Shown here: one piece after another, positions 46,937 through 55,011 of the stretch
Numbering within the stretch: the stretch's first letter is position 1
How the letters are laid out: each line of letters opens with the position of its first letter
Origin: Bacillus sp. Y1
GTDB taxonomy: Bacteria > Bacillota > Bacilli > Bacillales > Cytobacillaceae
Direction: 5' to 3'
DNA: 64,000 nt
Assembly: GCF_003586445.1 (NCBI RefSeq)
Contig: NZ_CP030028.1
Coordinates: forward strand, 448,501-512,500
Made by a program: the position numbers and the translations under genes
Notes under the pieces: model-generated
Seen by the model: only the letters and a program-made list of their open reading frames with translations
The model's database searches: none
Told to the model about the DNA's origin: nothing

Positions 46937-47947
46937 ATGGATCAGGTCAACAAAAAACCATTTTCATGGAAGGGCTTCTTCCTGCAGTGGGAATGGATGC
47001 TCATCCTATTGTTTCTAGTTGTTAATGTCATTAATACGAATCTATCACCTTTCTATTTAGATAGTGTTGGTTTACGAGATGCGACGATGACGTTCTTGGA
47101 TAAGGCCTTTATGGTCTTTCCGATGGTGATGATTATGATCTTGCGTGATATTGATATTTCCGTTTCATCCACAGTAGCTTTGGCTTCGGTGGTAATGGCT
47201 CATATGTATACCTTAGGAGTTCCGATGGAGTTAGCGGTTGTGATTTGCCTAGCGGTGGGAGCGATTTGCGGGTTAATTAACGGACTGCTTATTGTAAGGT
47301 TTAAGGAACTTTCAGCGGTTATCGTTACTCTCTCTACCATGATTATCTATCGCGGAATTGCTTATATCATTCTAGAAGATCAATCAGCAGGTTCTTTCCC
47401 TGAATGGTTTGGATTCTTGGGATGGGGATATGTTGGTGGCGTTCCGTTTATCTTGATTGCCTTTGTTGTGATGGCTGTGCTGTTTGGGTTATTGCTGCAC
47501 AAAACGACCTTTGGAAGACGAATATACGCCATCGGAAATAATCCAACAGCCAGTCGTTTCTCGGGTGTGCAAGTGGATAAAATTAAAATTATTGTTTTTA
47601 CACTTGCTGGTGTGATGGCAGCTATTACGGCTCTCTTTTTAACATCAAGAATGGGCAGTACAAGACCCAATGTGGCGCTCGGATACGAGTTAGATGTGAT
47701 CGCGATGGTGGTGTTAGGTGGGATTAGTACAGCTGGTGGGAAAGGAAAAATGATTGGTGCCATTATCGCTGTTTTCCTCATCGGATTTTTACGATATGGA
47801 CTGGGACTAATCAATATGCCAGCGCAAGTACTGATGATCATTATTGGACTGTTGCTCATTGTAGCGGTCATGGTTCCTAATCTAAAACCAAAAGCGAAGG
47901 CAAAAGGAAAGCCACCGAAGAGTCAAGATCAACAGATCGCAGGATAA
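46937..47947 (+). CDS. Sugar ABC importer permease 2 (RhaQ-like)
   Basis: A 336-residue CUT2 permease. It carries LRDIDISVSSTVALASVVMAHMY, YRGIAYIILEDQSAGSFP and VLGGISTAGGKGKMIGAI, the same blocks as its partner. The Lys- and Pro-rich C-terminus is cytosolic. GGAGGAGG before the start lies inside the end of the previous gene, and only 2 bases separate the two, so expression is coupled. Partner of the RhaP-like permease. Confidence 0.9.
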   Translation: MDQVNKKPFSWKGFFLQWEWMLILLFLVVNVINTNLSPFYLDSVGLRDATMTFLDKAFMVFPMVMIMILRDIDISVSSTVALASVVMAHMYTLGVPMELAVVICLAVGAICGLINGLLIVRFKELSAVIVTLSTMIIYRGIAYIILEDQSAGSFPEWFGFLGWGYVGGVPFILIAFVVMAVLFGLLLHKTTFGRRIYAIGNNPTASRFSGVQVDKIKIIVFTLAGVMAAITALFLTSRMGSTRPNVALGYELDVIAMVVLGGISTAGGKGKMIGAIIAVFLIGFLRYGLGLINMPAQVLMIIIGLLLIVAVMVPNLKPKAKAKGKPPKSQDQQIAG

Positions 47948-48008
47948 GTACAATGCAGTCAACGACTGTTTGTAGATAAATAAATCAATACAAAAAGGGG
48001 AGAACAAA

Positions 48009-49052
48009 ATGAAAAAGCTGTTCCTAGGATTTTTGTCAATTTTTCTAGTATTCTCAATGCTTGCGGCCTGTTCGCAAACATCCTCAAACGAGGGATCTGG
48101 CGATTCTGGTAGTAAGGATGGGAAGAAGCGTTTTGCCATCGTCTTTAAAAACACCGGTAACCCTTATGGGGAAAAACAAATGGATGGGTTTAAGCAAGCG
48201 ATTGAAGCGCTTGGTCATGAAGCAATCTTAAAAGCGCCAGACCAGCCGACTGCTGAAGCTCAAATTCAAATGATTGAAGAGCTGATCTCGCAAAAAGTGG
48301 ATAGCATTGCGATCGTAGGAAATGATCCAGATGCTCTTCAACCAGCCTTGAAAAAAGCAATGGACCAAGGCATTAAAGTTCTCTCTCTTGACTCTGCTGT
48401 TAACGCGCAAAGTCGTATGGTTCACGTTAACCAAGCGGACCCTGTTGCAATTGGACGTGTACAAATTGAAGCCATTTCTGAAATGATTGGTGGAAAAGGA
48501 CAAATTGCCGTACTTAGTGCAACTTCTCAAGCCACAAACCAAAACGCTTGGATTGAGCAAATGAAGGAAACCTTAAAGGATCCAAAATATAAAGATATTG
48601 AACTTGTAAAAGTTGCTTACGGTGATGACTTACGTGACAAGAGTGTATCTGAAACAGAAGCTCTATTAAAGTCTTATCCTGATCTAAAAGGAATTATTGC
48701 TCCAACAACCGTAGGGATTGCGGCTGCTGGAAAGGTGTTAACGGACAAAGGCTTAAAGGATAAGGTTCACTTAACAGGTCTTGGATTACCAAGTGAAATG
48801 GCTGAGTATATTGAAAGTGGTGTCTGTGATTGGATGTACCTATGGAATCCAATTGATGTAGGATACTTAGCAGGATACGCTGCGGATGCCCTTGTGAATG
48901 AAACGATTGCTGGAAAAGTGGGAGACAAATTCACGGCTGGAGATCTTGGTGAGAAGGAAGTAGTGGAAGACGGTGATGGCACGCAAATCATGCTTGGCGA
49001 TCCATTCAAATTTGATGCCAGCAATATTGCGGAGTGGAAAGAAGTATATTAA
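48009..49052 (+). CDS. Sugar ABC importer binding lipoprotein (RhaS-like)
   Basis: A 347-residue lipoprotein (lipobox LAAC, Cys 21) with a type 1 periplasmic-binding fold: RFAIVFKNTGNPYGEKQMDGF, IEELISQKVDSIAIVGNDPDAL, VLSLDSAVNAQ and GIIAPTTVGIAAAGKVL. The paralogue at 39804 has the same residue classes at the sugar-contact loops but is tied to a kinase. Placement as the fourth gene after ATPase and two permeases marks this one as the transport receptor. A terminator follows. Confidence 0.92.
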   Translation: MKKLFLGFLSIFLVFSMLAACSQTSSNEGSGDSGSKDGKKRFAIVFKNTGNPYGEKQMDGFKQAIEALGHEAILKAPDQPTAEAQIQMIEELISQKVDSIAIVGNDPDALQPALKKAMDQGIKVLSLDSAVNAQSRMVHVNQADPVAIGRVQIEAISEMIGGKGQIAVLSATSQATNQNAWIEQMKETLKDPKYKDIELVKVAYGDDLRDKSVSETEALLKSYPDLKGIIAPTTVGIAAAGKVLTDKGLKDKVHLTGLGLPSEMAEYIESGVCDWMYLWNPIDVGYLAGYAADALVNETIAGKVGDKFTAGDLGEKEVVEDGDGTQIMLGDPFKFDASNIAEWKEVY

Positions 49053-49060
49053 TTTTAGTA

Positions 49061-49097
49061 AGGGCTTACAGATATTTTTAACTGTAAGTCCTTTTTT
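49061..49097 (+). terminator. Terminator of the ABC importer operon
   Basis: AGGGCTTACAG and CTGTAAGTCC arms, AT-rich loop, then T6. Confidence 0.9.
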
Positions 49098-49153
49098 ATA
49101 GTGTTAAGTATCACATATAAATGTTGGTCCCATTCCGATAAAAGTTTGAAAAT

Positions 49154-49186
49154 TCCGAGTATTGTCCCCCCTACCCGAAAAATGTC
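49154..49186 (+). promoter_or_regulatory. Candidate AraC-type operator, copy 2
   Basis: TCCGAG-type half-site at 49154 and CCCGAA at 49174, 20 bases apart, joined by TATTGTCCCCCCTA. The shared core TCCCCCCTACCCGAA is identical to that at 44254-44268. A cre site follows 38 bases later, the same layout as before the ABC importer. Confidence 0.6.
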
Positions 49187-49223
49187 CCCTTTCTATTATA
49201 GTCTCTATTTTTTAATATTAAAA

Positions 49224-49237
49224 TGTAAGCGAATACA
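49224..49237 (+). promoter_or_regulatory. cre-like site before the secreted rhamnosidase
   Basis: TGTAAGCGAATACA, the same 14-mer as at 36189, about 80 bases before the rhamnosidase start and just past a TATTATAG -10-like sequence. Confidence 0.7.
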
Positions 49238-49315
49238 TATGGAGGTAGGTGTCTGGTTAGTAAGTTTATATTCTCAATCAACGCTTAGCTAGAATTTTAG
49301 AAAAGGAGGAAAACA

Positions 49316-52300
49316 ATGAGTTTTAAACGTTCGCTAATTATTGTGTTATCGTTTCTTTTAACTTTTAGTCTTCTATATCCTGTTACCGAAACTGTAGAGG
49401 CATCTCCCCCTGGTACCATTACGAATCTGCAAGTAGAATATATGGAAAATCCAATTGGAGTAGATTCTGAGAATCCTAGATTTAGTTGGAATATGGTGTC
49501 AAATGTTCGTGGTGCCAAACAACTTGCTTATGAGCTTGTTATAGCAGATAGTGAAAAAAATTTAAAACAAGGTGAGTATGTATGGAGTAGCAGAAAAGTT
49601 ACTTCTTCACAATCTGTTAATGTAAAGTATACAGGGGAAGCAAAGCTAACAGCTAGCACACGTTATTTTTGGAAGGTAAAAGTATGGGATCAAGATAATA
49701 AGGTTTTAGAATCTAAACAGAATGCCTTCTTTGAAACAGGTTTAATGAGTAAAGATGGAACAACGAATTGGGATGGAGCGCAGTGGATTACTAATAATAA
49801 AGCAGCGACTGACCCAGTCAATGTAACCCTATTCCGAACGGAGCAAAAGGTAACCAACAAACCGATACAAAATGCACAACTTTATATTTCCTCTTTAGGA
49901 ATTTATGAAGCATTTATTAATGGGAAAGAGGTACAGTTACTTCAGGGTCAAGAACAGGCAGTGGACGAAACGTTTAACCCGGGCTGGACCGATTATAATT
50001 CCTATGTAAACTATCAAGCCTACGATGTTACCAGCTATTTATCTAACAAGAGTCATCTAAGCCTGGGAGTGATGGTAGGGAAAGGATGGTACGCAGGACG
50101 TATTGGGCAAGTAGGCCAATATACAAAGGTATCAGGGAATAAGTTAGCTTTATTAGCAAAATTGGTCATTACTTACAAGGATGGTAGCACAGATGTAATA
50201 GTTACGAATGAATCAAATTGGAAATCTAGTGAAAAGAGTCCCATTAAATCAAATGACTTTTTTGATGGGGAGACATATGACGCGATTGTCGCTAAGGAAA
50301 TTGAAGGATGGAATAATGTCAAATATGATGACAGTGAATGGTCACCTGTCTCAAGTTTTATTTATAAAGGTGAGGTAAAAGGGAGTCGAGCTGCAGCTGC
50401 ACGAGTAGCAGAAGAATATACCCAACAACCAATTGGAGCGTATAAATATAGTGAAATAGAGCAGTCCGTCCAAAATGGTGGAGAATCTTCTTACGATTTT
50501 GGTCATGCCATAACAACAAAAGTGAAGCCAAACTCTACAATCCATCTTAAGGCGGGAGAAATACTTATCGTTGATATGGGGCAGAATATGGCCGGGGTAC
50601 CAAATATTAAAGTCTCTGGTGATACAGGAAGTACTGTTACCATGAGATTTGCTGAAATGATTAATGATGGGAAGAAAAATCCGAAAATTATGTCAGGTGG
50701 TAGTGACGGACCAAAGGATACCCTTTATCGAAAAGCGTTAACAAGTGCTGCCCAAACGGATAAATATATTCTTTCGGGACAGGGTGTAGAAGAATATCAG
50801 CCAGTATTTACTTTCCATGGTTATAGGTATATGGAAGTGACAGCCGATGCAGATCTTAGAATACACTCAGCAGAAGGAAAGGTCATCACCTCAGTAAAAG
50901 ATCAGACAGGAGATATCACTACTTCTAATAGTGATGTAAATAAATTATTTTCGAATGTGTTATGGGGACAGAGATCGAATTACCTTTCCATTCCTACTGA
51001 CTCTCCGCAAAGAGCCGAGCGTGCAGGCTGGACGGGAGATGCTCAATTATTTGCACAGTCAGCGGTTTATAACTATAATGACTTTTCATTTTTAGAGAAT
51101 TATAGTGAGATCATGGATACACATAATAAAAATAATAATGGTATTTATGGAAGCATTATGCCTGGTGCGTTTGTTGGATTTTTTGCTAATACGGTAGCTT
51201 CCGGATGGAGTGATTCGGGGATCATTATTCCATGGGTATTATACCAACAAACAGGAGATACAACAGTCATCGAAAAGAATTTTGCTCAGATGGAAAAGTA
51301 TATGGATTACGTTGAAAAAAGTGGTTATAACACGGGATTATTTGGGGATTGGTTGGCGTTTCAAGCAACCTCTACCGTCTATTTAAATACAATCTATCGT
51401 GCTTATGATGCACAATTAATGGCTAAAATGGCCAAGGTAATTGGAAATGAGACAGCAGTAGACAAGTACGAAGAGTTATATGCAAAGACTAAGTCTGATT
51501 TTGTAAATAAATACTTTGATGACAAGGGTAATTTACTTACAGCTAGTGCAGATAATTTTACTCAATCAAGACATGGATATCCTGGAGCTGATAACGCACA
51601 AACGGGATTACTTTGGGCTTTGAAACTTGGATTATATGAGACGGAACAACAAAGAGAAACAATGGTTCAAAACCTTACAGCAAATATTAAAAATGAGGGA
51701 AGTTTGATTCGTCCAGGTCAACCAGAAAATACATTAGCAGTTGGTTTCCTTGGAGTAAATGTTCTTCTACCAACATTATCTGATATAGGGGATAATGATT
51801 TAGCTTATACACTACTATTACAAGATGAAATGCCATCTTGGTTATACAGTGTAAAAAATGGTGCAACGACGATTTGGGAGAGATGGAATTCCTACTCTAT
51901 TGAGGATAGCTTTGGTGATTCAGGTATGAATTCTTTTAATCACTATTCTTATGGAGCGGTAGCTGAATGGATGTATAAATATATGGCTGGAATCTCAAAT
52001 GACCCTGAAAAACCAGGATTTCAACATTTTGTCTTGCAACCAACCATTGATGGGGAAAATCGTATATCTTGGGTGAATGGATCCTATGATTCAGTCTATG
52101 GGGAAATAAAGAGTAATTGGAAGGTAGAGAACGGTACATTCAAGTATCAAGTAACGATACCAGCTAACACATCTGCAACCTTAGCCATTCCAGCTACTAA
52201 TGTAAATGAAGTGACAGAAGGTGGAGTCTCACTTTCAAAAGCTAAGGGAATAAAGGTAATTGAGGTGAAAGATGGAAAGGTGTATTGTGAGGTAAGCTCA

Positions 52301-52333
52301 GGAACATATGATATAACATCTAAGGTGAATTAA
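49316..52333 (+). CDS. Secreted GH78 alpha-L-rhamnosidase
   Basis: A 1005-residue enzyme that releases terminal L-rhamnose from glycosides outside the cell. The signal peptide ends near VEA-S (residue 27). Domain order is that of the family: N-terminal beta-sandwich domains (ITNLQVEYMENPIGVDSENPR, then the rhamnosidase N-domain to about residue 470), the (alpha/alpha)6 catalytic barrel with DSPQRAERAGWTGD near residues 561-574 and GATTIWERWNS, and a C-terminal beta-sandwich ending in SGTYDI. A GGAGG site precedes the ATG. There is no wall anchor or lipobox. Its own operator and cre site resemble those of the importer operon. Confidence 0.93.
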   Translation: MSFKRSLIIVLSFLLTFSLLYPVTETVEASPPGTITNLQVEYMENPIGVDSENPRFSWNMVSNVRGAKQLAYELVIADSEKNLKQGEYVWSSRKVTSSQSVNVKYTGEAKLTASTRYFWKVKVWDQDNKVLESKQNAFFETGLMSKDGTTNWDGAQWITNNKAATDPVNVTLFRTEQKVTNKPIQNAQLYISSLGIYEAFINGKEVQLLQGQEQAVDETFNPGWTDYNSYVNYQAYDVTSYLSNKSHLSLGVMVGKGWYAGRIGQVGQYTKVSGNKLALLAKLVITYKDGSTDVIVTNESNWKSSEKSPIKSNDFFDGETYDAIVAKEIEGWNNVKYDDSEWSPVSSFIYKGEVKGSRAAAARVAEEYTQQPIGAYKYSEIEQSVQNGGESSYDFGHAITTKVKPNSTIHLKAGEILIVDMGQNMAGVPNIKVSGDTGSTVTMRFAEMINDGKKNPKIMSGGSDGPKDTLYRKALTSAAQTDKYILSGQGVEEYQPVFTFHGYRYMEVTADADLRIHSAEGKVITSVKDQTGDITTSNSDVNKLFSNVLWGQRSNYLSIPTDSPQRAERAGWTGDAQLFAQSAVYNYNDFSFLENYSEIMDTHNKNNNGIYGSIMPGAFVGFFANTVASGWSDSGIIIPWVLYQQTGDTTVIEKNFAQMEKYMDYVEKSGYNTGLFGDWLAFQATSTVYLNTIYRAYDAQLMAKMAKVIGNETAVDKYEELYAKTKSDFVNKYFDDKGNLLTASADNFTQSRHGYPGADNAQTGLLWALKLGLYETEQQRETMVQNLTANIKNEGSLIRPGQPENTLAVGFLGVNVLLPTLSDIGDNDLAYTLLLQDEMPSWLYSVKNGATTIWERWNSYSIEDSFGDSGMNSFNHYSYGAVAEWMYKYMAGISNDPEKPGFQHFVLQPTIDGENRISWVNGSYDSVYGEIKSNWKVENGTFKYQVTIPANTSATLAIPATNVNEVTEGGVSLSKAKGIKVIEVKDGKVYCEVSSGTYDITSKVN

Positions 52334-52344
52334 AAAACATGAGC

Positions 52345-52396
52345 AGAGAGGGCGTTAATCCATTGAGGGTTAAGGTCCTCTCTTTCTTTCTTTTCG
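52345..52396 (+). terminator. Terminator of the secreted rhamnosidase gene
   Basis: AGAGAGG and CCTCTCT arms with a long AT-rich loop and a T/C-rich tract, facing the convergent AraC gene. Confidence 0.65.
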
Positions 52397-52427
52397 ATAC
52401 ATTTTTTAAATTCTAATTTTCTAGCAC

Positions 52428-53450
52428 TCAAGCCTTCTTATCCCTCTGCTCGATAAACTGTTTTCGGTATTCGGCAGGCGTAACGTGATAATGCTCCTTA
52501 AACTTTTTATAGAAATGATTGAAATTGGTGTAGCCTACTTCATCCGCAATATGATTGATTTGGAATGTTGTATTTTCAAGTAATAGTTTTGCCTGGCGCA
52601 GTCGAAGTTCTTGAATCATTTCACTAAAGGTCTTACCCAGATTCTCTTTAAAAAACCTACTAAAATAGTTAGGGTGAAAGTGAAAGTGTTCAGCAACCTC
52701 GCTAAGGGTGATCGTTAGATAATGTTCCTCCATATAATTAAGAATTTCTACAAGGGAACTTTTTCCCTTTGTTACATCATTAACTTGAAGATTGCTTTTT
52801 TTGGACAACCTCAAAAGCTCTGTAAATAAAAGGATTACGTTACAGTTAATCACTTCAATCGTTGCCACATCAGGGTCCAAGAATTCACACATGGCTGTAG
52901 CGATATAATGCTGGATTTTCTCATTACCACGTGAGGGAAAGTAAAGGTAACGTCCATTCATATTCGGTTTATAAATGGCATCGATCACAAATTCCGAAAT
53001 GAGGTCATTTTCTGTTAAACGAGCTAAAATACTTTGATTAAAATAATCCTTCCTAATCAGAATATTAATGATGATGGATTCTTCTGACACTTTATTGATG
53101 GTGTGAACCACATCCGTATCCAATATGGTTAGGTCACCCTCCTCCATTCTCACCACCTGGTTATTAATCACTTGGGTGAAACCTCCCCTATATGCATAGC
53201 TAACTTCTAGAAAATCATGTTTATGGGGGAGCACCTCCACAAAACGGGGATGCTTCTTAAAAGTCATTTTTTCCGTATTTTTCATGAATATATCCCCTGA
53301 GAGAACCTCTTCGGTATGCATCTTATTTCCTGTTTTCGGCGAATTAATTAAAGGTAATATCTCATGGATCTGGATAATTCCTGTTGTCATGGAGACGGTT
53401 TCGATTTCATCATAGGTTTTTAAATACTCTTCTAAGTCAGCAACAAACAC
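52428..53450 (-). CDS. AraC-family regulator with cupin sensor domain
   Basis: A 340-residue one-component regulator. An N-terminal extension leads into an AraC-type cupin (about residues 65-150, EVSYAYRGGFTQVINN and EEGDLTILDTDVVHTI), then a C-terminal double helix-turn-helix (LSEVAEHFHFHPNYFSRFFKE and INHIADEVGYTNFNHFYKKFKEHY). The GTG at 53450 has GGAG 9 bases upstream; an in-frame TTG at 53465 is the alternative. It is divergent from the symporter-rhamnosidase pair and likely controls it through the 200-base shared intergenic region, sensing an intracellular sugar. Confidence 0.88.
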   Translation of the reverse strand: MFVADLEEYLKTYDEIETVSMTTGIIQIHEILPLINSPKTGNKMHTEEVLSGDIFMKNTEKMTFKKHPRFVEVLPHKHDFLEVSYAYRGGFTQVINNQVVRMEEGDLTILDTDVVHTINKVSEESIIINILIRKDYFNQSILARLTENDLISEFVIDAIYKPNMNGRYLYFPSRGNEKIQHYIATAMCEFLDPDVATIEVINCNVILLFTELLRLSKKSNLQVNDVTKGKSSLVEILNYMEEHYLTITLSEVAEHFHFHPNYFSRFFKENLGKTFSEMIQELRLRQAKLLLENTTFQINHIADEVGYTNFNHFYKKFKEHYHVTPAEYRKQFIEQRDKKA

Positions 53451-53540
53451 ATCAATCCACTCCAAGTAAAGTTAAGATTTGTTATAAAACAAGATATGAT
53501 TTGATATTAAAAATTCAGATAAATTTATATAAGATAAGTA

Positions 53541-53554
53541 TGACATCGCTTACA
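53541..53554. promoter_or_regulatory. cre-like site in the araC-symporter intergenic region
   Basis: TGACATCGCTTACA, i.e. TGTAAGCGATGTCA on the other strand, between the divergent regulator and symporter genes. It shares the TGTAAGCG half with the other three strong sites in the island. Confidence 0.65.
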
Positions 53555-53670
53555 TAATAAAAGCAAAGGTTTTTTAAAAAGGAGTGAGCAAATGGCAGGT
53601 GATTCGTTTAATAGTTAACATTTGCCATATTGTTCAGGGTAAGCGAAATAAATCATAGGGGGTTAAGGAG

Positions 53671-55011
53671 ATGAAGGGGAAAGAAGCTGGCAGTATATCT
53701 TTAAAAGAAAAATTAGCTTTTGGTTCAGGTGCTTTTGGGAAGGATATCGTTTATATTTTCATATCGATGTACATTATGTACTTTTATACGGATGTACTTA
53801 AAATTCCAGCGGCTACTGCAGGGACTATTTTGTTAGTAGTACGCCTAATTGATGCGGGATTTGACCTACCGTTTGGGTTTTTAGTGGATAAAACCAAATC
53901 GAAGTGGGGGAAAATGAGACCTTACCTACTGTTTGGTGCAGTCCCGTACGGAATCGTTACAGCACTTTTGTTTTATGCACCGAATTTTACCGAAACAGGT
54001 AAGGTGTTTTACGCTTTCACTTTATATTTGTTAATCAGTATCTTATATAGTATTGTCAGTATTCCTCATGCCGCATTAAACACGGTTATGACGGAAAATG
54101 TTCAAGAAAGAACGCACTTGACGAAGTATCTCGTTCTGTTTTCAGGTTTATCGGCAGCGATTGCAGGTACGATTGCTGTACCGATCGTAGGGTTATTTCC
54201 AAGTCCCAAAACTGGATATTTCTTTATGGGAGCCTTTATTGGAGTCTTATCTATTATCTTGATTCTTCTTTGTTTTAAAGGGACAGCTGAGAAAGTGATA
54301 GAAAATGAAAAAAGAGAACAGATTCCATTTAAGTTAGCCATCAAAACCGTGGGGACCAATATACCCTTTTTAATCTTATCTGCTTCATTCTTGTTAGCTC
54401 AATTGAGTCTAGGTATTCGAGGAGCTTCTGGTATCTACTATTTTATTTACAATGTAGGCAATCCGAATTTGTTTAGTGTCGTATCAGGTCTTGGAGGAAT
54501 CATTGGTTTAGTTCTAACTCTCGTGTTACCAGCTATAGCTATTCGCATAGGAATAAGAAACTTTTATATTTTAATAGGTGCTCTATCGGTTATTGACTTC
54601 CTGTTAATCTATTTCACCCCTGTAAATATGGCACCAATGGTCTTAGTCCTTAATATTTTGGCTGGAGCATTAACGGGATTAGTCATGTTTGCTGCTTGGG
54701 GAGCGCTACCTGATGCCATTTCTTACTCTGTCAGACAGAATGGGTTGCATATTGAAGGAGTCTATTATTCTCTTTATAACTTTATTCAAAAGCTTGGTTC
54801 ATCGCTTTCCGGTGGACTTGCCGGTTTTGTTTTAGCAGCTTATGGATATCAAGCAGGCAGCGCGCCAACCCCTCAAAGTTTAGAAGGAATTCTGGTTACC
54901 TCAACTTTAATTCCAGCAGCTTGTGCACTTTTATTTACCGTGTTGATGCTTTTCTATAAAACGAAACCATCAAAGAGTCAAACAATTGAAAGCGGTGTTA
55001 TTAATGGATAG
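53671..55011 (+). CDS. GPH-family sugar:cation symporter
   Basis: A 446-residue, 12-helix member of the glycoside-pentoside-hexuronide:cation symporter family (MelB/XynP/YnaJ type). The signature region is FYTDVLKIPAATAGTILLVVR followed by DLPFGFLVDKTKSKWGKMRP, and the central loop has the family cation-coupling Asp residues. The start ATG follows AGGGGG by 8 bases. Its stop overlaps the start of the intracellular rhamnosidase by 8 bases, so the two act as a pair: import of an intact rhamnoside, then cleavage inside. Substrate inferred. Confidence 0.9.
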   Translation: MKGKEAGSISLKEKLAFGSGAFGKDIVYIFISMYIMYFYTDVLKIPAATAGTILLVVRLIDAGFDLPFGFLVDKTKSKWGKMRPYLLFGAVPYGIVTALLFYAPNFTETGKVFYAFTLYLLISILYSIVSIPHAALNTVMTENVQERTHLTKYLVLFSGLSAAIAGTIAVPIVGLFPSPKTGYFFMGAFIGVLSIILILLCFKGTAEKVIENEKREQIPFKLAIKTVGTNIPFLILSASFLLAQLSLGIRGASGIYYFIYNVGNPNLFSVVSGLGGIIGLVLTLVLPAIAIRIGIRNFYILIGALSVIDFLLIYFTPVNMAPMVLVLNILAGALTGLVMFAAWGALPDAISYSVRQNGLHIEGVYYSLYNFIQKLGSSLSGGLAGFVLAAYGYQAGSAPTPQSLEGILVTSTLIPAACALLFTVLMLFYKTKPSKSQTIESGVING

